Shown: positions 56,901-64,000 of the stretch, piece after piece
How positions within the stretch are numbered: position 1 is the first letter of the stretch
Layout of the letters: every line of letters begins with the position of its first letter
Assembly: GCA_963662175.1 (NCBI GenBank)
Contig: OY759222.1
Coordinates: 5,004,713-5,068,712, forward strand
DNA: 64,000 bases
Direction: 5' to 3'
From: Aradus depressus
Taxonomy: Eukaryota; Arthropoda; Insecta; Hemiptera; Aradidae
Made by a program: the position numbers and the translations under genes
Notes under the pieces: generated by a model
The model's input: only the letters and a program-made list of their open reading frames with translations
Database searches by the model: none
What the model was told of the DNA's origin: nothing

Positions 56901-59900
56901 GAAAAATTATATATTACACATTTTTGTTTTCATTTTTATAGTTATTGTGACTCATGTCCGGGCTTATATTGTCTACAAGCGCTCTTTCGTCGCTCTGGCG
57001 GACATGAGCCCAACTCTTCTCTAGGATGAGCCCAACTCTTCTCTCTCTTTTTAACTACCCTAGGTTAAGGGTCTCAAACGAGTAATTGACATCGTACTGG
57101 CTCGGAACCATCGCTTAACGTCCTATCCGAAGGACGACATGCTCAAGGTTTTTTCACCTCCCAGTTAAAACATCTAAGAGCCACGACCGTGTTTTGAACC
57201 CGCGATCTTGAGCCCAGAAGCCAAGCATATTACCTCTGAGCTACCTGCGCCCTCTACATTTTTATTTATAACTAGCAGTAATACTTTGACTTTTCTCCTA
57301 ATATCTCTCGTTCGAATCAATTTCAATTCTTCAATAGTACATTCATGATGTTATAATTTTCAATTATTCATACGGAATAACGCATATAGTCCTTCAACGG
57401 CAGACATCCCAGCTAGTAAGTTTTTAGGACCCCTGGGCACCATGGCTAGTACGCGCCATTCAACGGCGGAAACCACAGCTAGTGAATACTTAGCATCAGT
57501 GGACGTCCTAGCCAGTGCGTACTTGAGAACGCTTGTGACCACCAGGTTGATTAAAACATAGACTTCAACCATCCTGGAGCTAAAACTAATTTATTCAAAA
57601 AGATTTCTCATTAATCGTTGCAATGGTTTTCGTGTTACAAAGATTGCGTGAGTGGATGCTGGGATGGACCAGGGGTTGATTAAAAAATAGATCTTAATCT
57701 TCCTGTAGATAAAACTTATCTATTCAAATAGATTCCTCATTAATCATTGCAGTGGTTTTTGAGTTACAAAGATTGCGTGGGTGGATGCTGGGATGGACCA
57801 GATATTGAGGTACTAATACGCCCATAACCTTCCACAGACGATGACGAACAAATTAAAAAAAAATTAATCAAATGCATGAAGCCGTTGGTGAGTTATAGCG
57901 GTACAACGCACAGACATTTTCAGCTTTATATATATGATATGATATATTAACCTAACCTATATATGATTTTTGAAATTAACATTTTATTTATTATTAATTT
58001 CTCTCTTATTAGGAATAGCATTTTTCATAAAAACAATCAATATTTACAGTTTTTTTGGAAAGCTCAGATCTAAAATGTATTTTTTTTTATTTGTTTTTTC
58101 ATTAATAGTTTAGCAAAAATTAAATATATATATTTTTTCTTTATTTTTCATACTTTCCTTAATAACTTTTAATTGTAAAAATAAATATGTAAAAAATCTC
58201 ATTATTTGAGAGTGGAATTTACAATTTAAAAAAAAATATATATAAGTCAGATATTCAGAGTCAAATGGCTTTCAACTTGAAAACACTAATGAACCGTTGT
58301 GATGAATATGTGTTATATCCATCTTTCTTGTCATTTTCATTAAAATAATGAAGGGTTATCGAAAGGTAAGACCTTCCTCTCAATAGTAGATTTTGTGTTT
58401 TCAGTGCTCTTACAGTTCGGGTCTAGTTTCTGTTATTGGTGCTTCTAAAGTTGTCATATTTCTCTGAGGGACTCTTGTACCACAACATCCTTACTATCAC
58501 ATAGTTAAATTTCCTTTTTATGATTGAGTAGAAGTTATAATTTGTGTATTTTTGTAATCTTCAACTATAGTTTTGTCTTTTTAAAAATGCAACCTATGGT
58601 TGATGAGTTATAAGTTGGTATCGACATTATATTCTTTATATGCGGATCCAGGTCCCAATAACGAGCACATTTAAGAACTTTGTATATTTTCCTGACTATT
58701 TATTGTATATTTTTGTGTTGCAGAGGGTTCCCTATGTAAGATGACGTTCACCTCTCACCAGTCCTGGGTGATGAAGGTACGATGGTCACCCACTGTGGAC
58801 AACCTTTTCATATCTGGTTCCAACGACAACCTCCTCAAAATGTGGGATCTCAGGAGGTAAAGTTTCAACATTTTCTTTTATTGTCCTTTTACACTATCAC
58901 TTTTTCCACCATATTGAAAATGTATAATGAAATTGCCTATTTTAAAAGTTGTTGTAGACTTTTGAAGCCTCATATAAAAGTCTTGTCGATACATACCTCA
59001 CTTCGGCAGTTCTGATTCACTTTTCCCTTCGGCTATTCCGCTGACATTGGCAGTTATTGGGGCTTTTGAATTAAGCCCCTCCTTATCCCTCTCTCTCCCC
59101 TTCGGTCGATTTGGCTCTTAGAGGGTGTCGTCAAATTGTTGTCTCAATATATTCATTTTATCGGAAGTACATAAGTGTATTCACAGACGCGCGGATACAT
59201 ATGAAGTTATGTAATCGGGTTTAACGGAAAAATCCTAACAACTGCCAATGTAATTAGTGTATCGTCATGAAATTTTGTATGAGGTCCTTGTGTAAGTCGC
59301 CTATTGATTTACAGCCAAATCAGTAAGAAATTTATTTGACAAATGCGCGCTGGGGAAGTACATTGCCGGTGATTTACCAATGTTAATAAAAGGACCGTTT
59401 GGAGGGTGAAAATTGTATCTTTGGATCCGTGATATGATTTGTTTTTGTGAAAATTAATATTGAAACAATAAATGGTGTCCCAGCTCACATGGACCTGTTC
59501 CTGTAAAGCAGGGATGGGCGTATTCGTAATCGGAAATACGAATGACAAAAATTATTAACTATGAATATGAATACGAATATATTCATATTCACACCTTTGA
59601 ATATGAATATATTCATATTCACACCTTTGAATATGAATATATTCGTATTCACACCTGTGAATATGAATATATTCGCATTCACACCTACAAATACGAATAT
59701 ATTGGTATTCATAGCTGCGAATTCGAATACAGTTGTATTCATATATTCGTATGATAGCTCTAGGTCTTAAAAACGCGTTTGTTACTAATCGAATATTTAC
59801 TTGTTTTATTTCCCAAAATAGCCTGCTATTAAATGAGACACTTGACAAACCGTTTGAGCGGATACTTTTTTTTTTATCGTTTGAAAATTGTGTACGTCCT

Positions 59901-60493
59901 TACGGTCCGAAGTGCATAAATCCTACCCCTAGAATACGGTAATAATTTTGGGTTTATAACGAGTAGTATAGTAATGAGTATAGTAATCATATTCACAACA
60001 TATACAACTGTTTTCATATATACAACTGTATTCGAATTCACAGCTATGAATACAAATATATTCATATTCAAAGGAATATATTCGTATTCATATATAATAA
60101 TGTTTGTGAATATATTCGTATTTGGATTACGAATACGCCCATCTCTGCTGTAAAGTGACCGAATACACTTTTCTCTCCATAAAATGTCAAATGGCGCCGT
60201 TTCTTCAGATTAGAGAGCACTTTTTTCTTTATATTTTTCTCAAAAAAATTTAAGATCTTAGCGGCATTATTTATTTGTTTTGGGATGTAAAGCAATTGGA
60301 AAAAATAATTTTTTTTGTTTTAAAACTAATTGTATATTTGTAAACATTGTGTTGCAGTCCTAAAGCACCTCTGTACGATATGATGGGCCACGAAGATAAG
60401 ATCCTGACTTGCGACTGGAGCCAGCCTGGACTGATTGCGTCCGGTGGGGCGGACAACACACTCCGGCTTTTTAAAGCTCCTCTCTTCACATAG
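50903..60493 (+). CDS. WDR12: Ribosome biogenesis protein WDR12 (Ytm1 homologue), nine coding exons
   Basis: Joining exons 50903-50958, 51051-51136, 51213-51429, 52027-52167, 53311-53486, 55229-55308, 56267-56513, 58724-58856 and 60358-60493 gives one frame of 423 residues, the length of human WDR12. Residues 8-73 are the NLE domain ([20 protein letters not shown]). Seven WD40 repeats follow at about 104-417, with signatures such as [62 protein letters not shown] and [11 protein letters not shown] charged linker (226-252) separates repeats 3 and 4, as in the family. WDR12 acts in the nucleolus with Pes1 and Bop1 in large-subunit rRNA maturation, and its NLE domain docks to the Rea1/midasin ATPase. 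Glu85 in STEDV is a possible docking acid; that is inference. All introns are GT-AG. Introns 4 to 8 are full of repeats, yet the frame is intact. Confidence 0.97.
51051..51136 (+). CDS. WDR12: WDR12 exon 2
   Basis: The acceptor is TTTTTAG|GTATTC and the donor AAAAG|GTAAAT. It encodes residues 19-48, the first half of the NLE domain. The intron that follows is phase 1 and only 76 bp long. Confidence 0.93.
51213..51429 (+). CDS. WDR12: WDR12 exon 3
   Basis: The acceptor is TTTTAAAG|AATACG and the donor AAATG|GTTAGT. It encodes residues 48-120: the end of the NLE domain and the first strands of WD repeat 1. The next intron is phase 2. Confidence 0.95.
52027..52167 (+). CDS. WDR12: WDR12 exon 4
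   Basis: The acceptor is TATTTTCAG|GATCC and the donor CATCAG|GTCAGA. It encodes residues 120-167, which complete WD repeat 1 and start repeat 2. Intron 4 (phase 2) holds two SINE-1 pieces and a DR1 copy. Confidence 0.95.
52290..52390 (-). mobile_element. SINE-1 fragment in WDR12 intron 4
   Basis: A short tail-side piece in reverse (TTGTGACTAATGTCCGGGTT, then CATATCGCCTACTACC). Confidence 0.65.
52596..52790 (+). mobile_element. SINE-1 fragment in WDR12 intron 4
   Basis: The 3' half is present from AGCCTGTACGATGTTAGGTA to GCATGAGTCATAATAAC. The head is missing. It is of the older tail type. Confidence 0.8.
52818..53215 (+). repeat. DR1 copy in WDR12 intron 4
   Basis: Both ends are present: TTACTTGCCCAGCTAAATGA at the start and GGGGAAGTTCATTGCCGGTG, then ATTCGCCGACAA, at the end. 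About 400 bp separate them, so this is a compact version of the element with two internal units. Confidence 0.75.
53311..53486 (+). CDS. WDR12: WDR12 exon 5
   Basis: The acceptor is TGTTTGCAG|TGGG and the donor CCACCT|GTAAGT. It encodes residues 167-225, the end of WD repeat 2 and all of repeat 3. The next intron is phase 1. Confidence 0.96.
53820..54590 (+). repeat. DR1 copy split by a SINE-1 in WDR12 intron 5
   Basis: Units with AACTGCCGTTGTAATGAATA and AACTGCCGATGTAATGAATG lie on either side of the SINE at 53905-54249. The end CTGGGGAAGTACATTGCTGG is at about 54555. A small reverse DR1 end also lies at 53540-53600. Confidence 0.75.
53905..54249 (+). mobile_element. SINE-1 copy, young, full length, CCTAA tail
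   Basis: This is the best SINE-1 copy: head GGGCGCCGATAGCTCTGTGG, B box GGGTTCGAAACCCGACC, intact body and tail AACCTAACCTAACC. The 15-bp target duplication AAAACCTCATAAGGA is perfect at 53890-53904 and 54250-54264. It landed in an older DR1 copy. Confidence 0.95.
54805..55070 (-). mobile_element. SINE-1 copy in WDR12 intron 5
   Basis: Reverse copy from GTTAGTTATTATGACTCATG to the head CCACCGACGCCTTC. About 80 bp of the middle are deleted. The B box GGGTTTTGAACCCGCG is near intact. Confidence 0.85.
55229..55308 (+). CDS. WDR12: WDR12 exon 6
   Basis: The acceptor is TTTTTCAG|CTTTAG and the donor GTTAGG|GTGAGA. It encodes residues 226-252, the charged linker between WD repeats 3 and 4 ([20 protein letters not shown]). 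The next intron is phase 0. Confidence 0.93.
55610..55990 (-). pseudogene. Jockey-clade LINE 3' fragment in WDR12 intron 6
   Basis: On the minus strand, frames give [12 protein letters not shown] and, after a shift, [12 protein letters not shown]. These are the same terminal motifs as in the Jockey copy at 8239-8806. A short 3' UTR ends in an ATAAATAAATAAAT tail near 55620. Two frameshifts break it. Confidence 0.75.
56267..56513 (+). CDS. WDR12: WDR12 exon 7
   Basis: The acceptor is GGCCTACAG|ACACC. The donor CTCTG|GTCTGT is weak but is the only one that keeps the frame into exon 8. It encodes residues 253-335, WD repeats 4 and 5. The next intron is phase 1. Confidence 0.93.
56940..57255 (-). 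mobile_element. SINE-1 copy in WDR12 intron 7
   Basis: Reverse copy from GTTATTGTGACTCATGTCCG to the head GAGCTACCTGCGCCC. A short internal duplication repeats GAGCCCAACTCTTCTCT at about 57007-57045. Confidence 0.88.
57546..57805 (+). repeat. 128-bp tandem duplication in WDR12 intron 7
   Basis: Two units begin GGTTGATTAAAAC and GGTTGATTAAAAA at 57546 and 57674. Both end GTGGATGCTGGGATGGACCA. They differ at roughly one base in six, so the duplication is old. The upstream 57370-57545 is a GC-richer piece that is repeat-like but unassigned. Confidence 0.8.
58724..58856 (+). CDS. WDR12: WDR12 exon 8
   Basis: The acceptor is TGTTGCAG|AGGGTT and the donor AGGAG|GTAAAG. It encodes residues 335-379, WD repeat 6. 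The next intron is phase 2. Confidence 0.96.
58950..59385. repeat. DR1 pieces in WDR12 intron 8
   Basis: A reverse piece (58960-59200) with GACATTGGCAGTTATTGG is followed by a plus-oriented 3' part. The latter ends GCTGGGGAAGTACATTGCCG at about 59350 with a mutated hairpin. Confidence 0.6.
59509..60147. mobile_element. hAT-type MITE with internal palindromic arrays
   Basis: The ends CAGGGATGGGCG and CGCCCATCTCTG are inverted copies, extended inward through GTATTCGTAATC. The 8-bp target duplication CTGTAAAG is perfect at 59501-59508 and 60148-60155. Ends starting CAG with an 8-bp duplication are the hallmark of hAT transposons. The 639-bp interior has no transposase but two arrays of palindromes (59560-59755 and 59985-60125). 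It sits in WDR12 intron 8. Confidence 0.93.
59566..59755. repeat. 30-bp tandem array of 22-bp palindromes
   Basis: The unit is the half-site GAATATGAATA followed directly by its reverse complement, then an 8-bp spacer such as ACACCTTT or ACACCTGT. About six units can be counted, drifting from GAATATGAATA toward AAATACGAATA. The smaller array at about 59985-60125 carries the same half-sites with less regular spacing. Confidence 0.92.
60358..60493 (+). CDS. WDR12: WDR12 exon 9 with stop codon
   Basis: The acceptor is GTGTTGCAG|TCCTAA. It encodes residues 379-423, WD repeat 7, and ends in CTCTTCACATAG. No clear AATAAA lies within 300 bp downstream, so the 3' UTR end is not placed. Confidence 0.96.
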
Positions 60494-60957
60494 ATACTTC
60501 TATGCGCAGTGGTCTGCGCTGAAATGACCCTAATCCCCCCTCTCGTGTTACAACTTACATTGGATGATATAATTATTAATGGTTTCCACGGATACTGGAA
60601 TAATTACTGGATCTGATCTTGTAACTAAATGAAAATTAGTGCATCTAAAACTAACTCAACTATTTTAAATATGGCGGCAGATATTTGTATATATTTTCTT
60701 TCTAGCAACATAATGAAAACATAACTTATGTCTGTGTCATAACAATGACTTCTATGTGCTCGTTGGTTAAAAAATATTTTACATTACTCAAGGAACTTAA
60801 GTATTCAATCCTTCATACTTCTATTATTTCATTATAAGGACCTTTATGGATAATTGTATAACTTATTATACGCCGGCGGGTCCTCTCGTGAGGATAGAGG
60901 CAGGCTCTGCAGATATGCGGACTAGGGGTTCTTGTATTCCCCCCTCCCCCATACACC

Positions 60958-61043
60958 GGAACATATACAATCATACTTTAACTCTGGCGAGAGTATAACT
61001 GCCAAAGCGGCTTGCCGCCACAGCAAATATGACCAGTTCATCC
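60958..61043 (+). repeat. Inverted repeat, left arm
   Basis: GGAACATATACAATCATAC and CTTGCCGCCACAGCAAATAT, then GACCAGTTCATCC, are mirrored at 61707-61767. The left arm has about 25 extra bases between these blocks. Confidence 0.85.
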
Positions 61044-61706
61044 AAAGAGGTAGATCTTACGGGCAGGGGTTCGGATCCCCAGTACCAGCGGTCGCGAGCA
61101 AGCGGGCTCCTGGGTGTCGTTATCAAGAGACCGCAGGACTACGGAGGCAGGAACCAGAGTAAACCAAGACGACCCCTCCCATTCTGTGCCCCTCCCAACC
61201 CAAAAAATAGCCACCGTGGAGGACCTCCGCCCTTCCAATCCCCCCCCCCCCCCCCAGCTCAAAACACCACCCCTTCCCCCTTAACCTCTATCCACTCTCC
61301 CCCCCTGGTCCTCGACCCAAAGTAAACCCCCAATTCGCAAGGGCCTATTTTTTACCCTCTTATGGAAATAAGGCACCCACGCAACGCCACCCCAGAGCAG
61401 GCGGAGAAAGTGGAAAGCCCCCTCGACGAAGCCCATGCCTTCAAGGCGGAGGTCTCGGCCATCCTCCTGCGCAGCAAGGTGAACATTGCAGACCGCGAGC
61501 GGGTGAGCAAGGGGATCACTCGCCTCCTGGTCCTGGTGTGTCTTTATTAGGTCCAGACGGCGAGGGAGATCATGGGGAGTCTGACCGAGACGGTAGCCAC
61601 TTCAATCGCCGCAGGCTTGGCCAGCCCCCCCCCCCCCTCCCCTCCGAACAGGACTCTGCCGGGAGAAGGGACGGAGAGTCAAAAGAAGAAGAGAGTGGCT
61701 GCGCTG

Positions 61707-61767
61707 GGATGAACTGGTCATATATGTTGTGGCGGCAAGAGTTAGGGTGTATGATTGTATATGTTCC
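61707..61767 (-). repeat. Inverted repeat, right arm
   Basis: GGATGAACTGGTCATATATG, then TTGTGGCGGCAAG and GTATGATTGTATATGTTCC are the reverse complement of the left arm at 60958-61043 with few changes. A weaker match (CCTCGTGAGGACC against GGTCCTCTCGTGAGG) lies further out at 61849 and 60879. Confidence 0.85.
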
Positions 61768-62356
61768 GCTGTACGTATTGTGTTGCTATTTGTGTACTGT
61801 ACGTGATGCACGCGGTGTACTGTTCCCTGGGGACTGCTTACTTGATCGCCTCGTGAGGACCGTCAATGAGTCTATGCAATGGTTTCTTGATGGTGTTACC
61901 AGCTTGCAATACTTGTAAGCCGCCGTCCCAGTGATGTGGCTCCCCGCACCCTATAGTCATCACCTGCTGTTGTAGGGGGAGGGTGGGTACAAGTGTGTTT
62001 CTTTTTATATTGCTAGAATGCTATAACACCTCCAAATAGACATTTAATACTAATTTTTATCAAATTTGTCAGCTGTTTGCTTTTGCATTTAGACGTTTAA
62101 TTATTATCATTGAAATACATTTGTAAGAAATCAAAACAACAAAAAATATACCACATCGCAGATCCACTTTAAAAAATGTTGTGTACCCCATTATTAACTG
62201 CGGTTTTATCTGTCATACTTTGTAATTTTTTTGTAAATAAATTTTATTGTTCTATTTTTACTTTATTTATTTTTTTTTTACATGACATTGTTTGACTTTT
62301 ATTCTTTCTTCTACGTCAAGTGGATAGTGATTTGTATAAGAAAATCATGGAGTTGA

Positions 62357-62689
62357 ATGTACTATTACACTGCAAGAGAGGATTATTGTTCTGTTATTGA
62401 ACACGACATTATCAACTTGTTAGTTACCACATCTCATGTTGAAGTGACCAGCATGCCCTCATTAAATTTGACGAATGACAAATGCGGTAAATTGATAGTT
62501 TTAATATGAAGATCTCGTGTTGCTTTTGTGTATAATTATTACTAAAACTCTTCAATATTTTCAGAAATCAATGTTATAAAGGAAAATGGAAGCTTTAGTG
62601 ACGTTGATCCAAGCTGGCAGCCATCAGAAGATTATAGCAGCTCTGACAGCGATCTTATTTTTAATGATAGCCACGTTTCAGAGTCCTAA
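62357..62689 (+). CDS. Possible two-exon gene, 84 residues, unknown function
   Basis: Exon 62357-62486 ends AATGCG|GTAAAT and exon 62565-62689 starts ATTTTCAG|AAATCA. The intron is 78 bp and the joined frame is open from ATG to TAA. The product starts MYYYTAREDYCSVIEHDIIN and ends in an acidic serine-rich tail (DVDPSWQPSEDYSSSDSD). Phrases like DPSWQPSEDY occur in uncharacterised insect proteins and in some transposon-derived ones, as far as I recall. An upstream exon may be missing, because the ATG is only the first in-frame one after a TGA. The polyadenylation signal AATAAA at 62236-62241 lies upstream and belongs to something else. Confidence 0.4.
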
Positions 62690-62949
62690 GATCCGAAAAA
62701 TAATGTAGTTAGTGTTAATGTTGATTTATATATTAATGTACTGGAGAAGAAAGCCGACACCTCCACTTCCATCCTGGATCCAACGAATGGACATATTACG
62801 ATTGAGTACTCCTAAGTTCTTTTCAACGACGTTCACGTCACTTGCCAGTTCAGCTATACAACTGTACTCGCAAGTTGGTAGTACAGCAAAATTCTTGGTT
62901 TCTTACCCGATATTAAAATTAGTGTCTTAATTACCAGAATTATTTTCCC

Positions 62950-63365
62950 GTCCACTTTCCCAGCTATACGAAGTGTACAGGGAAAGTTATTTAATCGGTC
63001 AAAATTTAAATGCGGAGTTTTCAATGGTATTTTATGTTTTCCAACCTCTAGATTCGAAATATGAAAAAAAATTAAAATGTGGGAACACGATAACTCCCGA
63101 TAGAATGAATGAACGAAATGTTATATCTGAACCCAGAACCCTCTAACGACGACATGTTTTCCATCGACCAAAGGGGCTTATCATAAAAGCTCCAATAACT
63201 GCTGACAGAATGAATGTTTCGACACAAAATTGTATGTGGCCAAAAAGGGGGGAGGCTTAACTGAAAAACTACTAACTGCCATTGTAATGAAATTATCGAC
63301 ACGTAATTTCATTTGTGAATTCAAAACCCCATAAGGGCGATTCTTGGTCAATTTTCAGTGGAGTC
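62950..63365 (+). repeat. DR1 dispersed repeat, plus copy
   Basis: It opens with CACTTTCCCAGCTATACGAA and GTTATTTAATCGGTCA, followed by three short units (AACTCCCGATAGAATGAATG, AACTGCTGACAGAATG, AACTGCCATTGTAATG). It is cut off at about 63365, where the R1-like fragment begins. Confidence 0.75.
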
Positions 63366-63368
63366 GGC

Positions 63369-63960
63369 TCAAACTCGGACATCCGAGAAGTATACATAAA
63401 TCGTTCGGCCATCCGTAGATCGTGACCACCGTTGTTGCCATTTCTCCATTATAAATTCCTGAACAATGTCTTTACAACGCTCTGGTCTGGACTGCTCGCA
63501 TATCTCTTCTTCCAGGGCTAGGCGTAAGGGCTCATCAATATCTGCTCTAGAAGGCATATTGCGTCTGCAGAAGTACGAGGCGACAGCACCATCCAATGAC
63601 AAGTCTGTGTCCCGTCAGCACCTGTAGCGCAGCCATAGAGACAGTTCAATAGCCCTTATAACGGCTTCTCACTGGGCTTGCACCAGGAACACGGGCTGCC
63701 GTTTTGTGGGACGATGTCACCAAACGGCAGCAGGATACCTTGCTACAGCCACGAATACTCTGGTGAAAATGGACCAACAAGCGGAATAGCTCGCGCGGGC
63801 TAGGAGGCTCAGGGCGTTGAAAGTAGCTATTGTTCTTTCTTTAGTGGATACACCAAGGTACGTAATTACGAGCGGGCTCTGGCTGCGCCGCCCGTGGATC
63901 GTCAGAACGAGGGGGTGTTGTGCGTTGGGTCCCCCCTCACCAGCAAAGTCGAGGTGAGAT
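63369..63960 (-). pseudogene. R1-like LINE, ORF2 fragment after the reverse transcriptase
   Basis: On the minus strand from about 63870, one frame shows YLGVSTKERTIATFNALSLL, then CWSIFTRVFVAVARYPAAVW, the region after the polymerase thumb. After stops, another frame (63602-63369) gives EEEICEQSRPERCKDIVQEF, then EKWQQRWSRSTDGRTIYVYF, typical of the segment near the C terminus of R1-clade ORF2. Frames are broken and both ends are truncated. It could belong to the same family as 43105-44255. Confidence 0.7.
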
Positions 63961-64000
63961 TATATATTTAAGTTAAATAAATAAAACAGACATTTAATAA

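Larger units (their letters stand above)
60870..61990 (+). pseudogene. Non-LTR retrotransposon 5' region with ORF1-like fragment
   Basis: A sharp rise in G and C marks the insert. Frame 61029-61325 is proline-rich, and a second frame from 61362 contains SAILLRSKVNIADRERVSKG, then ITRLLVLV. That resembles ORF1 (Gag-like) proteins of R1-clade LINEs, by general pattern only. The frames are not continuous and a stop at 61548 ends the second. An inverted pair, 60958-61043 and 61707-61767, flanks the ORF1-like part, so the copy is rearranged. No reverse transcriptase is attached. Confidence 0.55.

Noticed and set aside
990..57255. Many sequences with tRNA-like A and B boxes as possible tRNA genes
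   Set aside because: Each is followed by the same SINE body, has no full cloverleaf or anticodon arm that I can fold, and several have SINE target duplications.
59542..59848. Isoleucine- and tyrosine-rich ORFs in four frames
   Set aside because: They are readings of the palindromic 30-bp array inside the hAT MITE.
59566..60125. Regular palindromic units with spacers, as in a CRISPR array
   Set aside because: The spacers are near identical, the unit lies inside a transposon with target duplications, and the genome is eukaryotic.
62236..62241. AATAAA as the WDR12 polyadenylation signal
   Set aside because: It lies 1.7 kb after the stop codon and beyond a LINE-derived insert, so it cannot be assigned without transcript data.

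Overview
This window looks like nuclear DNA of an arthropod, most likely an insect. It is AT-rich. It holds one conserved single-copy gene broken by GT-AG introns, tRNA-derived SINEs, Jockey-type and R1-type LINE fragments, a mariner relic and several MITEs. The youngest SINE copies end in CCTAA repeats, the arthropod telomere motif. I see nothing prokaryotic and cannot name the species; a hemipteran-like genome is only a guess.

The one gene that can be read in full is WDR12 (yeast Ytm1), on the + strand from 50903 to 60493. Its nine coding exons join without a frame break into 423 residues: an N-terminal NLE domain followed by seven WD40 repeats. WDR12 is the third member of the Pes1-Bop1-WDR12 complex that matures the large ribosomal subunit. 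Introns 4 to 8 hold most of the mobile DNA in the gene: SINEs, DR1 copies, a Jockey tail, a tandem duplication and a hAT-type MITE. Two other possible host genes are weaker: a two-exon 84-residue ORF at 62357-62689 (+), and one exon at 27208-27581 (-) with a good splice donor.

Almost everything else is repeat. SINE-1 is a tRNA-like SINE of about 340 bp with more than 20 copies or pieces in both orientations; the youngest have target duplications of 11-15 bp. SINE-2 is a second tRNA-like SINE with a poly-A tail and three copies. DR1 is a very abundant dispersed family with short inverted ends (ACTTCCCCAG / CTGGGGAAGT), degenerate internal repeats of roughly 115-150 bp and a small hairpin near one end; it is the substrate into which many other elements inserted. 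DR2 is a family of about 700 bp with three copies. Several non-autonomous DNA elements have clear inverted ends and target duplications: 17044-17390, 18326-18708, 31115-31788, 37576-38140, 45547-45795 and 59509-60147.

LINE remains are all truncated. Jockey-like ORF2 tails lie at 8239-8806, 48399-48737 and 55610-55990, and a zinc-knuckle tail at 7474-7600. R1-like pieces lie at 43105-44255, where the domain order is permuted, at 60870-61990 (ORF1-like) and at 63369-63960. I found no rRNA, true tRNA gene, CRISPR array or complete autonomous transposon. The observations most worth following are the telomere-like SINE tails, the hAT MITE filled with palindromic 30-bp repeats, the long 13.5-kb hairpin, and the permuted R1 copy. 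I do not see a clearly new biological system.
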